Part shown: positions 51,864 to 59,857 of the stretch, one piece after another
How positions within the stretch are numbered: the stretch's first letter is position 1
Layout: each line of letters starts with the position of its first letter
Assembly: GCA_004557455.1 (NCBI GenBank)
Contig: SFDX01000005.1
Span: forward strand, 1-64,000
Length of the DNA stretch: 64,000 nucleotides
Reading direction: 5' to 3'
Source of the DNA: Akkermansia muciniphila
GTDB taxonomy: Bacteria; Verrucomicrobiota; Verrucomicrobiia; Verrucomicrobiales; Akkermansiaceae
Notes under the pieces: generated by a model
Told to the model about the DNA's origin: nothing
Database searches by the model: none
Seen by the model: only the letters and a program-made list of their open reading frames with translations
Made by a program: the position numbers and the translations under genes

Positions 51864-52202
51864 GTGCACCACCCGGCAGAGGGGGAGGCTCAGGCGGACT
51901 TTGTTACATTGGATATGTCCGGCCATTTGAAGGCGACGTCATTGACTGGTGATCTTACATTGGAGATTGATGATATATCCGCCCTCATGGGGGATCATTC
52001 GCTCCTGGCCCTTTCATTTGATGAGAACACAAAGCTGCAGCCCGAATTGGTTGTATCGGCTACGGGTTTTAGTTACCGCAATACGGTAGACAGTACGTTT
52101 TATTTTACGTTGGATGTCCCCGAGCCTGCTACTGTCACACTTTCTCTGCTTGGACTCGCGGGAGTGACTGCGAGCCGCCGCCGTAAGATGCAGACGAGGT
52201 AA
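51864..52202 (+). pseudogene. 5'-truncated PEP-CTERM protein gene
   Basis: 112 residues from a GTG with no signal peptide. An ATG at 51835 is in another frame and runs into a stop at ~51930. The body (L-T-L-E-I-D-D-I-S-A-L ... F-Y-F-T-L) is beta-rich and the end is a full PEP-CTERM signal (D-V-P-E-P-A-T-V-T-L-S-L-L-G-L-A-G-V-T-A then S-R-R-R-K). Without an N-terminal signal it could not reach exosortase, so this is most likely a remnant of a larger gene, left next to the tRNA-Leu flank repeat. Confidence 0.65.
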
Positions 52203-52228
52203 GTGTTCGTTTGCCTTATCCTTGAGCG

Positions 52229-52262
52229 AAAAAAAGGTGCCGCTCCGTGAGGGGCGGCACCC
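52229..52262 (-). terminator. Terminator of carA-purA
   Basis: On the minus strand an 11-bp stem (GGTGCCGCCCC with GGAGCGGCACC, one G-T pair) and a 4-base loop are followed by a run of seven T. Confidence 0.9.
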
Positions 52263-52291
52263 GGGTGCTATTTCGATGAGAGAAGGGGAAA

Positions 52292-53569
52292 TCAGACGAG
52301 ACCTGTGGGGATGGTTTGCTCGCGGTCCGGGCCGACGCCGACGGAGGAGACGGGGCAGCCGACGACCTCGCCGAAGCGCTTGACGTAGGCGCGGCAGGCC
52401 TCGGGCAGCTGCTCCCAAGCGGTGCAGCCGGTGGTGTCCTGCTGCCAGCCGGGGAGCTCTTCGTAAATGGGCTCGCACTTGGCCCAATCGCTCATGAGGG
52501 CGGGCGGGTAGCTGAGGATTTGATCACCCATCCTGTAGGCGGTGCAGATTTTGATCGTCTTCATGTGGTCGAGACCGTCCAAGTTGGTCATCGCCATCTC
52601 GTCAAAGCCGTTGAACATGGCGGAGAAGCGCAGCACCACGCCATCCGTCCACCCGCAGCGGCGGGGTCGGCCGGTGGTAGCGCCGAACTCACGCCCGAGC
52701 CCGTGCAGGTAGTCCGCAATCTCGGCATCCTCGGTGGCGAAGGGCCCCTCACCCACGCGGGTGGTGTAAGCCTTGCAGACGCCGATGGTGCGGTCGATGC
52801 GGGTGGGAGCCACGCCGGAGCCGGTGCAGCAGCCGCCTGCGCTGGTGTTCGAGCTGGTAACAAAGGGATAGGTGCCGAAGTCGATGTCGAGCATGGCACC
52901 CTGGGCCCCCTCGAAGAGAATATTCTTACCGGCCTTCACCGCCTCATTGAGCACGGGAATGGTATTCGTGATGTGCGGACGGAGCACGTCAGCCGCAGCC
53001 ACCACAGCCTCCAGCGTCTCCTGCGGGTCGGCGGCGGGCCAACCGAGGCGCACCAGCTCCTCATTGGCCGTCTTGATGCGCACCGTGAGCACCTCTACCA
53101 AATGCTTCGGGTCGATGAAGTCCGCCATGCGGATGCCGATGCGGCGCGCTTTATCTGCATAGGTCGGCCCGATGCCCTGTTTGGTCGTGCCGATCTTATG
53201 CTCTCCGAGGGCCTCCTCCTGCGCGGCATCGATCTGCTTGTGAATGGGTAGCACCACATGCGCACGATCCGAGATCAGGAGGTTCTGCGGCGTGATGGTA
53301 ACACCCTGCTGCTGAAGCCCGCGGATCTCCTCCACCAGCATGGTGGGGTTGATGACGACGCCGTTGGCGATCACATTCACCTTGCCCGGCCAGAGGATGC
53401 CGGAGGGAACAAGGTGGAGCACATACTTCTTACCTGCGGCGATGACGGTGTGCCCCGCATTGCTGCCGCCCTGGCTGCGGACAACGAAATCCGCCGTTTC
53501 GGTAAGGAAGTCGATAACCTTGCCCTTGCCTTCATCGCCCCATTGGGAGCCTATAACTAGTGTGTTCAT
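52292..53569 (-). CDS. purA: Adenylosuccinate synthetase
   Basis: 425 residues. PurA joins IMP and aspartate using GTP, the first committed step to AMP. G-D-E-G-K-G-K (11-17, glycine-rich P-loop), S-Q-G-G-S-N-A-G-H-T-V, the G-T-T-K-Q-G-I-G-P-T-Y loop and T-T-G-R-P-R-R-C-G-W are diagnostic. C-terminal P-x-S-x-V-G-V-G-P-D-R-E-Q-T-I is intact. It begins 18 bases after the carA stop, so the two nucleotide-pathway genes form an operon. Confidence 0.96.
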   Translation of the reverse strand: MNTLVIGSQWGDEGKGKVIDFLTETADFVVRSQGGSNAGHTVIAAGKKYVLHLVPSGILWPGKVNVIANGVVINPTMLVEEIRGLQQQGVTITPQNLLISDRAHVVLPIHKQIDAAQEEALGEHKIGTTKQGIGPTYADKARRIGIRMADFIDPKHLVEVLTVRIKTANEELVRLGWPAADPQETLEAVVAAADVLRPHITNTIPVLNEAVKAGKNILFEGAQGAMLDIDFGTYPFVTSSNTSAGGCCTGSGVAPTRIDRTIGVCKAYTTRVGEGPFATEDAEIADYLHGLGREFGATTGRPRRCGWTDGVVLRFSAMFNGFDEMAMTNLDGLDHMKTIKICTAYRMGDQILSYPPALMSDWAKCEPIYEELPGWQQDTTGCTAWEQLPEACRAYVKRFGEVVGCPVSSVGVGPDREQTIPTGLV

Positions 53570-53587
53570 GGTTGTGCTGTCAGAAAA

Positions 53588-54751
53588 TCAGTGTTGTTCG
53601 TATTTGCCTGCGCGGAAATCCTCGATGAGGTCGATGAACTCGCCGAAGAAGTAGGCGGCATCCTTCGGCCCCGGAGCAGCCTCCGGATGGTATTGCACGC
53701 AGAAGACCGGCAGCGACTTGTGCCGAAGCCCCTCCACCGTGCCGTCATTCAGGTTGATATGCGTTACCTCTACGTCCGCCGGCAGGGATTCAGGATCCAC
53801 CGCGAAACCATGGTTCTGCGAGGTGATGGCCACCTTGCCGGTGCGCAGGTCCTTGACGGGCTGGTTGCCGCCGCGGTGACCGAACTTGAGCTTGAAGGTC
53901 TTGCCTCCGAAAGCGTGGCCGAGCAGCTGGTGCCCCAAGCAAATGCCGAAGATGGGCAGCACGCCGATCATCTTGCGAAGCTGGGCGTGGATACCCGGCA
54001 GGGCCGCAGGATCCCCCGGGCCGTTGGAGAGGAAGAGTCCGTCCGGTTTCATGGCCAGCACCTCCTCTGCTGTTGTGTGAGCAGGTACCACGGTTACGTC
54101 AAAGCCATCCCGACGCAGGCAGCGCAGGATGTTCCGCTTGATGCCGAAATCATAGGCCACGATGCGGTACTTGACCGGCGGCAGAGGGGCGTAGAGGGAA
54201 AGGTCTCCGGTCGTTTTGTTCGGCAGCTTCCAGTCGCGGCTCTCCTCCTCCCAGTGGTAGGCGGTGGGGGTGGAAACCTCCGTCACGAAATCGCTGCCGG
54301 ACATGGGCGGGGCAGCCTGCGCGCGGGCTACGGCCTCCTCTGCGCTCAGCTCGGTGGTGAGGCAGGCGCGCTGGGCCCCCTTGGTGCGCAGCAGTTTGGT
54401 GAGCTTGCGGGTGTCGATGCCCTGAATGCCGGGGATGTTGTGGCGTGTCAGCCAGTCCTCCAGCGGCTCTTGGGCGCGCCAGTTGGAGTGCAGCCGGGCC
54501 AGCTCTGCCACAGCAAAGCCGCGCACCTGCGGGCAAGCACTCTCGTTGTCCTCCTCACACACGCCGTAATTGCCGATGAGCGGGTAAGTCATGGCAACAA
54601 TCTGGCCGCGGTAGGAGGGATCCGTCAGTACCTCCTGGTATCCGGTCATGGAGGTGTTGAAACATGCCTCGCCGGTGATGGTGCCGGTGCTGCCGAAGGA
54701 GGTGCCTTCAAAAATCGTTCCGTCTTCCAGTGCTAGAATTGCAGTCGTCAT
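53588..54751 (-). CDS. carA: Carbamoyl-phosphate synthase small subunit
   Basis: A 387-residue glutaminase subunit that feeds ammonia to CarB for pyrimidine and arginine synthesis. The N-terminal domain (L-E-D-G-T-I-F-E-G-T-S-F-G) and the class I amidotransferase core (I-F-G-I-C-L-G-H-Q-L-L with nucleophile Cys, and Q-Y-H-P-E-A with the catalytic His/Glu) are complete. The ATG at 54751 fits the family start and follows its promoter by about 17 untranslated bases; an ATG at 54775 lies inside the -10 box and is rejected. carB is not in the window. Confidence 0.95.
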   Translation of the reverse strand: MTTAILALEDGTIFEGTSFGSTGTITGEACFNTSMTGYQEVLTDPSYRGQIVAMTYPLIGNYGVCEEDNESACPQVRGFAVAELARLHSNWRAQEPLEDWLTRHNIPGIQGIDTRKLTKLLRTKGAQRACLTTELSAEEAVARAQAAPPMSGSDFVTEVSTPTAYHWEEESRDWKLPNKTTGDLSLYAPLPPVKYRIVAYDFGIKRNILRCLRRDGFDVTVVPAHTTAEEVLAMKPDGLFLSNGPGDPAALPGIHAQLRKMIGVLPIFGICLGHQLLGHAFGGKTFKLKFGHRGGNQPVKDLRTGKVAITSQNHGFAVDPESLPADVEVTHINLNDGTVEGLRHKSLPVFCVQYHPEAAPGPKDAAYFFGEFIDLIEDFRAGKYEQH

Positions 54752-54773
54752 TACCTTGATGTTGAGCCGTGGC

Positions 54774-54802
54774 ATCTTAGCACCTTGCGGGGTAAAAAGC
54801 AA
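54774..54802 (-). promoter_or_regulatory. Promoter of carA-purA
   Basis: TTGCTT (54802-54797), 17-bp spacer, TAAGAT (54779-54774) on the minus strand. Confidence 0.8.
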
Positions 54803-54894
54803 GGCAATAATGCGTGCGCGGGGTAAAAAAGTGCATTGCGGGGGCCGCAGGAAGACAGAAACGGAAAAAATGCTGTCATTTTCTCCAACTTTGC

Positions 54895-54923
54895 TTGCAA
54901 TGGGGGGGGGCATGCTGTAGAAT
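54895..54923 (+). promoter_or_regulatory. Promoter with G9 tract in the spacer
   Basis: TTGCAA (54895-54900), 17-bp spacer, TAGAAT (54918-54923). Positions 54902-54910 of the spacer are nine consecutive G. A one-base slip would make the spacer 16 or 18, as in known phase-variable promoters. It drives the membrane-protein trio beginning at 55002. Confidence 0.7.
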
Positions 54924-55001
54924 TAACTATGCTCGGCGGGGGAGTACTGCGTCAGGACGCAGCTCGGCCGGGCCCTGAACAATCGAGATAAGTTTTGAAC
55001 C

Positions 55002-55391
55002 ATGGAAGATGATAAGACAGCAGAGGTGACGGCTGCACCGGCAGCCGCAGAGGAACCCGCACCCGCCCCGGCGGCCCCCTCGGCAGATGCCCAGGGGCGT
55101 CTGGAGGCTGCTCGCCGTTTTGCGGAGGAGCAGTACGACCGCCTGCGCCAAGCGACGGCGCAGCAGATGGAGACGGCTCGCCGCTTTGCCACGGAACAGA
55201 TGGAGAATGCCCGCCGCTATACGGATACCGCCCGCCGCCAGATCAACGAAGGCTGGGATGTGACCTGTGACAAGGCGAAGGACCTGCACCGCGTGGGGCA
55301 GGAGTATGTGCGCTCCAACCCCACCGGCAGCGTGCTGGGTGCGCTGGGTGTAGGTGTTATCCTGGGCCTGCTGATCGGCGGTCGTAAATAA
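55002..55391 (+). CDS. DUF883/ElaB-YqjD-like membrane protein
   Basis: 129 residues. An Ala/Pro/Glu-rich N-terminus (1-30) leads into a long amphipathic helix with repeated R-R-F-A-x-E-Q motifs (~31-95) and one C-terminal membrane helix preceded by N-P-T-G and ending G-L-L-I-G-G-R-K. This is the plan of the ElaB/YqjD/DUF883 family, some of which bind ribosomes and sit in the inner membrane in stationary phase. It is first of three short genes resembling the enterobacterial yqjD-yqjE-yqjK set. Confidence 0.75.
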   Translation: MEDDKTAEVTAAPAAAEEPAPAPAAPSADAQGRLEAARRFAEEQYDRLRQATAQQMETARRFATEQMENARRYTDTARRQINEGWDVTCDKAKDLHRVGQEYVRSNPTGSVLGALGVGVILGLLIGGRK

Positions 55392-55426
55392 GGACGGCTG
55401 CTGCGGGCACTCCCGATGAAGGTGCT

Positions 55427-55861
55427 ATGAACTGGTTCGGCATACCCGATCGGCTGGCAGCTGCGCGTGATGCGGGGTTGGCGGCGGCAGACGGCGCGCG
55501 GCAGACGGCATCGGAGGCTCTGCAACATGCGGAGGCTCTGGTGGCCCTGCTGCGGGCGGAGCTGGCGGCCTATGCAGCGCAGCAGGCCAAGCGGGCCGCC
55601 CTGCGGGCCGTGGCCGTGGGGTGTTTGCTGGTGGCTTACCTGGGGCTGTGTGTGCTGGCGGTGTTGCTGCTGGCGCCGGTGCTGGGGTGGCCTGTGGCTG
55701 TGGGCTGCCTGGTGCTCCTTCATGCAGCGGTGGCGGTATTGGCTCTCGCCCTTGCCGCCCGCCTGCGCCCCGGTCACCCGGCTCCGATGACGATGGCGGA
55801 ACTCCAAAATGATTTGCAATGCCTCAAGATGATGCTCAACAAGGACGGCGGGAAGCGCTGA
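55427..55861 (+). CDS. YqjE/phage-holin-family membrane protein
   Basis: 144 residues. An Ala-rich amphipathic helix (~10-55) is followed by two adjacent membrane helices (~60-85 and 88-110) and a short cytoplasmic tail (M-T-M-A-E-L-Q-N-D-L-Q-C-L-K). The architecture fits the Phage_holin_3_6/YqjE family, which in spite of the name is chromosomal and not lytic. Its TGA overlaps the ATG of the next gene by one base. Second gene of the trio. Confidence 0.7.
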   Translation: MNWFGIPDRLAAARDAGLAAADGARQTASEALQHAEALVALLRAELAAYAAQQAKRAALRAVAVGCLLVAYLGLCVLAVLLLAPVLGWPVAVGCLVLLHAAVAVLALALAARLRPGHPAPMTMAELQNDLQCLKMMLNKDGGKR

Positions 55862-56217
55862 TGGCCGTAGCGGCGACGCGTGCGCGTTTTGTGGATGCTT
55901 GCTGCCGCACTCGGGCGCATTGGCAAGCCTGCCGCGGGCCGCTGGGCGGTGCAGCCGGGCTGCTGGCGGCGGTCGGTACGGCTGCGGCTGTGGCTTTTCT
56001 GCTGCGTAAGAAGCCGGCGCCTCCTGTGTTGCCGACGGCGGAGCCTTGGGTTAAGTCGTTGCTGCGCGTGTTGCCGCCCTTGTTGGTACCGTTGTTGCAG
56101 GCGCGTTTGGCGCGGGGAGCCTCGCGCGCCGCGGAGGAGTCGCAGAAGCAGGCAGCGGTGCAGCCCCCCGCTCGGGGGCTCAGCGGGCGTTTCTTCCGCT
56201 GGTTGGGGCTTTCGTGA
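55861..56217 (+). CDS. Small membrane protein, YqjK-like position
   Basis: 118 residues from ATG 55861. An N-terminal basic helix, a membrane segment near 30-48 (A-G-L-L-A-A-V-G-T-A-A-A-V-A-F-L-L) followed by R-K-K, and a second hydrophobic stretch (L-L-V-P-L-L-Q). The C-terminus has F-F-R-W-L-G-L-S. An upstream in-frame ATG at 55819 exists, but the stop/start overlap favours 55861. Not recognised beyond its position in a yqjDE-like cluster. Confidence 0.65.
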   Translation: MAVAATRARFVDACCRTRAHWQACRGPLGGAAGLLAAVGTAAAVAFLLRKKPAPPVLPTAEPWVKSLLRVLPPLLVPLLQARLARGASRAAEESQKQAAVQPPARGLSGRFFRWLGLS

Positions 56218-56245
56218 GGCCCGTTTCTCTTTCTCAATCGACTGA

Positions 56246-57406
56246 ATGACCATGACTAAAGTTTTTGTATCCGGCAGCTTTAATGTGTTGCACGCCGGCC
56301 ATGTACAGTTTTTGCAGGATGCCAAGGCCCTGGGGGACTACTTGGTAGTCTCTTTCCCGCCCGCGGATTTGCTGTGGAAACTGTATGATAAACGTTCCAT
56401 GTTGGAAGATGAGGACAAGATCGCTCTCATCGGCGCCTTGGAGATGGTGGATGAGGTGGTGCTTTCTACGGATGAAGATGAGCAGCTCTCTTTCCGCAGT
56501 GCCTTCGAGCAGTGCAAGCCGGATATCCTGGCCGTAACAACGGATGACCGCTATCTGGATGTTAAGCGCAGTTTCTGTCTCGCCCACGGGGTGCGCCTCG
56601 TGGTCATGGAGAAGACGCAGCCGAAGGAGGGCCAGGTCTCCAGCAGCAAGGTGGTGGAGCGCATGCGCGCGCCGTCTCATGTGCCCCTGCGGGTTGATTT
56701 TGCCGGCGGGTGGCTGGATGTGCCGCGCTATGCCATCCCGGGGGAATATGTGGTTAACTGTGCTATTTCTCCCACCGTGTCGCTCAAGGAGTGGCTGTAC
56801 CGACAGGGTGCGGGGCTGGGCGGCAGCGGTGGTTGGAGCGTGCTGAACGGCTGGGACCCCGTCAAGTCCGAGCTCGGTCTCGGGGTCGGCTGGCAGGACC
56901 CGGCGGTGATTGCGGAGACCGGGGCCTGCGTTTGGCGTTCCGGGACCAAGCCGGTGCTGGACTTCAAGAACACGGGCGAATTCCTGGCGGGTCGTATGGC
57001 TGTGTATGATACCCGTATCAAACATGATACCCCCGGACTCGCCTCTGTGGAGCGTAATTTCGGCAAAATTGCCAAGGCCGGGCGCGTGGCGCGTCTCGGT
57101 GTCTTGCAGCAGGATATTACCGTGCTGGCCATCGCTGTGCAGATGAGTTACCAGTTGCAGATGGAGGAGGGGATGGAGCCTCTGCCGACCATCGCTCGCT
57201 CGCTCGCTTGCAAATATTGCGGCGGCGGTCACGGGGGCTATGCTGTCTACCTGTTTGAGTCCCCCGAGGATCGCGATGCTGCCGTTCAGGCTTGCGAGCA
57301 TCTCTACCCGGTGGAACCCTACTGCCGCACCTTCTGCAAGGATGAGCAGGTTCCCTGGAGTCCCGCCATGCTCGAGCGTCTGCGCCGCAACGGCTTGATT
57401 AAGTAA
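56246..57406 (+). CDS. Cytidylyltransferase-like / GHMP-kinase-like fusion
   Basis: 386 residues. Residues 1-130 are a nucleotidyltransferase of the HIGH superfamily: V-S-G-S-F-N-V-L-H-A-G-H-V with the catalytic H-A-G-H, and S-S-S-K-V-V near 133 for the closing I-S-S-T/S-x-I motif. From ~150 the sequence changes to V-P-L-R-V-D-F-A-G-G-W-L-D-V-P, typical of the start of GHMP sugar kinases (heptose/fucose kinase-like R-x-x-F-A-G-G-x-x-D). It ends with a G-G-G-H-G-G-Y-A motif, a GHMP C-terminal element. The central ATP motif is atypical (S-E-L-G-L-G-V-G). By analogy with HldE (kinase plus adenylyltransferase) it may activate a heptose or other sugar. It follows the YqjK-like gene by 28 bases. 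Confidence 0.65.
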   Translation: MTMTKVFVSGSFNVLHAGHVQFLQDAKALGDYLVVSFPPADLLWKLYDKRSMLEDEDKIALIGALEMVDEVVLSTDEDEQLSFRSAFEQCKPDILAVTTDDRYLDVKRSFCLAHGVRLVVMEKTQPKEGQVSSSKVVERMRAPSHVPLRVDFAGGWLDVPRYAIPGEYVVNCAISPTVSLKEWLYRQGAGLGGSGGWSVLNGWDPVKSELGLGVGWQDPAVIAETGACVWRSGTKPVLDFKNTGEFLAGRMAVYDTRIKHDTPGLASVERNFGKIAKAGRVARLGVLQQDITVLAIAVQMSYQLQMEEGMEPLPTIARSLACKYCGGGHGGYAVYLFESPEDRDAAVQACEHLYPVEPYCRTFCKDEQVPWSPAMLERLRRNGLIK

Positions 57407-57616
57407 CAGTGCCGATGTGGAGAATCAGAATACAGAGTAGAAAGGGAAGCGAAGCGATGAGTACCTGAAGTGGACTCATTGCTTCGCCGGCGCTCCGTTT
57501 GCAGAGCACAGACAGTGTATGTCGGCGGAGGAGTGGGGCTTCGTCCGGAGTGCTTCTTGGTAGAGCATATGACACGCATAAATCCTTTTTTTCGGTATAG
57601 TGAACCGAGAAAGTGC

Positions 57617-57645
57617 TTGCCAAGAATGTCGGCTCGTGCTAGCAT
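57617..57645 (+). promoter_or_regulatory. Leaderless-type promoter of the chagasin-like gene
   Basis: TTGCCA (57617-57622), 17-bp spacer, TAGCAT (57640-57645), then exactly 6 bases to the ATG at 57652. The preceding gene-free stretch 57407-57616 shows nothing else that I recognise. Confidence 0.75.
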
Positions 57646-57651
57646 TCGCGC

Positions 57652-58056
57652 ATGAAGAGAGCTATCCTGATTGCATTGGCGCTGCTGTTCTCTCCGTTGG
57701 TTTCACAGGCGGAGCCGCTTCCACACATTCCATTGCCGATGGAAACACCCGTCATCAGCCCTCGTGTTGTTGTGGGACAAACGGAGGAGGTGAGTGTATG
57801 CTGCAATCCGGCCACGGGCTATAACTGGTTTGTGATCGATGTGTTGCCGGAGGACGCACCCGTAGAGCTCACCGTGGATTATGTGCCCTCCGAGGAGCTG
57901 ATTTGCGGATCCCCGGGTTACACGAGGGTGCTGCTCCGCGGCCTGCATCCCGGCAAGTTGTCCGTGCGCCTCGGGTATCTACGGCCCAGGGAGAAGGGGG
58001 TGCCTCCCCTCCATACCATTACACTCGAGATTGATGTGGTGCCTGCAGCGGAATAA
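57652..58056 (+). CDS. Secreted chagasin-like (I42) cysteine-protease inhibitor
   Basis: 134 residues with a signal peptide (MKRAILIALALLFSPLVSQA). The mature domain matches chagasin: C-N-P-A-T-G-Y-N-W (the N-P-T-T-G-Y-x-W loop), G-S-P-G-Y-T-R-V (the G-x-G-G loop position) and Y-L-R-P-R-E-K-G (the R-P-W-like third loop), with alternating beta strands. Family members block papain-like proteases, here probably in the periplasm or outside. It is followed 12 bases on by the unknown 542-residue protein and shares its transcript. Confidence 0.75.
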   Translation: MKRAILIALALLFSPLVSQAEPLPHIPLPMETPVISPRVVVGQTEEVSVCCNPATGYNWFVIDVLPEDAPVELTVDYVPSEELICGSPGYTRVLLRGLHPGKLSVRLGYLRPREKGVPPLHTITLEIDVVPAAE

Positions 58057-58068
58057 TTTGGCTTGGCC

Positions 58069-59697
58069 ATGAATATCGATCTCTGGGAGTCTGCGGGCGA
58101 GCTTTGGGCAAGGTGGGGCCGCGGTTGCGCCGTGGTACAGCAAAATTGGCGCTTCTCCGGTGAAACTCCGGCAGCGGACTCCCCGGCAGTGCTTTTCTAT
58201 GCCGATGCTTCGGATAAATACTCCTTGGATGCCGAGAACTTCGAGAAGTTTCTTCGGTGCTCAGAGCTGGATGCTCTCGGGCTGAGGTTCGGTGCGGGCG
58301 GTACGCTCGAAAACATGGTGGTGGTAGAGGCCTCCGCTAACCAATACCAGGGGATTCGCAAGGCCATGATCAAGAAGTTTCTCCGTGCGGTTACCTGTTG
58401 CTTGGTCGTCTCACCGACTCCCGGAGTCAGCATTTTCCCGGCCTTCATTGCTCCTAATCTGAGCGCGTATGCGGTAGCAGAGGTGCAGGAGGCTGCTGAA
58501 GAGGTGGGGAATTACTGCAGGGAGAGCGAGGTGCTGAAGCAATTGCGCATCACTGTGCATACGGACGACCTCTTTCTCGCGGAGAATGGGATGCAGCGGT
58601 TGGCAAAACTCTTATGTGAGCAGGCACCGGAGGGCGCTGTGGGCAGTAATCACTATTTGTTTGCCCAAGCATTGAACCTATACCGCTGCATTCTTCCGTC
58701 ATCGTCCGGTAAAACTCAACCGAAGGGACCCGATGTTCCGAGCCCGGAGTCGATAGTGGTTCCCGCCCCGGAAGCGAAATCCGCGAATAAAAATATACGC
58801 GCTAAGGTTAAGAAGCTCCTGCAAAAGTTGTTTGATGACGGTGCCTTGTCCGCAAATGCCTGCCCCCTGTTGTGTCAGAAGGAGTTTTGCCTGAAGCATT
58901 TCGGACTTCCTTCGGCCCTGCTGCAGAAAACGGAGGGTAATAAGGTCACATCTCCGAGCTATCATCCGGCTTGCCATGTCACCTACTCCGGAAAAACTTA
59001 TGCCTTGTTGCTCACCATTCCGAAGTCCGCATCGGAAGCCGTGTTCAGATGGGCTGAGGAGGCACGGAGTAATTCCCCCCGTGATATTGCCGGGGCGACG
59101 CGTGAGCTATACGATTTCTTGTTGCAGGCGATTCGTAACGGAACGGATGAGGCTTGCCTTCTCAGCAATTTGTGCAATAAGTCGTTTTGTAAGAAGCAGT
59201 TAGACCTCCCCACGCCCTTGCTGTGCAGAAAGAATAATACCCCGAAGCCGGGGGAAACTTATTCACAGGAGTATTCTATTCGTGGTAAGAAGAGTGAGTT
59301 CCTGCTCCTTATCAATCCTCCGGAGGACACCTCGGCTCGACTGAAAAAGGTGCTCAAGGAGTGGACGCCATCGAAGCCTGCTGCCACCGAAAAACGAACT
59401 GTGCCTGTCACCGGACCGATGGTGAAAAAGGCAGATGTGTTGGAGCCCATCAGCACTCTTCTGCTTCAAGCAGGTCCCACTCGTGTGCAGTGCCTGCTGG
59501 ATGCTGCATTTTGTGCGCGCACGTTCCGAACGCCTCATGCAGTCCTCTGTTTGCGTGATGGTATACCGGGCCAATTATCCTCTCTGTATTATAAAGAGAA
59601 TATCGAACCGGCGGGCTCCGTTGTGCGCCTGTATGCCCGCTTAACCTCGCAGAGCCGAGATCTCCTGGTCTCGTGGTTGCAAGGTGCTCCCTTTTAG
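58069..59697 (+). CDS. Unknown protein with three internal FC-x-P repeats
   Basis: 542 residues from ATG 58069. There is no signal peptide or membrane segment. The first ~220 residues form one unit, not recognised. After a Pro/Ser/Lys linker there are three related segments of about 100 residues, each containing L-C/L-x-x-x-F-C-x-x-x-F/L-x-x-P-x-x-L-L: L-C-Q-K-E-F-C-L-K-H-F-G-L-P, L-C-N-K-S-F-C-K-K-Q-L-D-L-P and L-L-D-A-A-F-C-A-R-T-F-R-T-P. They look like degenerate copies of a small basic domain. No known family. Its only neighbour in the operon is the secreted chagasin-like inhibitor. Confidence 0.6.
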   Translation: MNIDLWESAGELWARWGRGCAVVQQNWRFSGETPAADSPAVLFYADASDKYSLDAENFEKFLRCSELDALGLRFGAGGTLENMVVVEASANQYQGIRKAMIKKFLRAVTCCLVVSPTPGVSIFPAFIAPNLSAYAVAEVQEAAEEVGNYCRESEVLKQLRITVHTDDLFLAENGMQRLAKLLCEQAPEGAVGSNHYLFAQALNLYRCILPSSSGKTQPKGPDVPSPESIVVPAPEAKSANKNIRAKVKKLLQKLFDDGALSANACPLLCQKEFCLKHFGLPSALLQKTEGNKVTSPSYHPACHVTYSGKTYALLLTIPKSASEAVFRWAEEARSNSPRDIAGATRELYDFLLQAIRNGTDEACLLSNLCNKSFCKKQLDLPTPLLCRKNNTPKPGETYSQEYSIRGKKSEFLLLINPPEDTSARLKKVLKEWTPSKPAATEKRTVPVTGPMVKKADVLEPISTLLLQAGPTRVQCLLDAAFCARTFRTPHAVLCLRDGIPGQLSSLYYKENIEPAGSVVRLYARLTSQSRDLLVSWLQGAPF

Positions 59698-59774
59698 CCC
59701 GGTCTTTCCCTCTTCTTTACCCCAAAAAGCCGAAGGAACTACCCGGAGATTCGATAAAGAACAAGAAGGGAAGG

Positions 59775-59850
59775 CCGCGGAATGAAAGGAACCCCCGGTG
59801 GCTGAGTCGGGCGGGCCGATCAGTTGCCGCAGAATCCCTTTCTTCCGCGG
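59775..59850. repeat. Short 76-bp relative of the inverted-end repeat, R5
   Basis: CCGCGGAATGAAAGGA at the left and TCCCTTTCTTCCGCGG at the right, as an imperfect inverted pair around ~44 bp. The interior of R1-R4 is missing. It lies between the convergent genes ending at 59697 and 59858. Confidence 0.6.
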
Positions 59851-59857
59851 GGCGGGG

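Noticed and set aside
55427..55861. Holin-family protein as a sign of a prophage
   Set aside because: The neighbours are DUF883-like and YqjK-like chromosomal membrane proteins, and no phage structural, lysis or integrase gene is present; YqjE proteins share the holin-family name.
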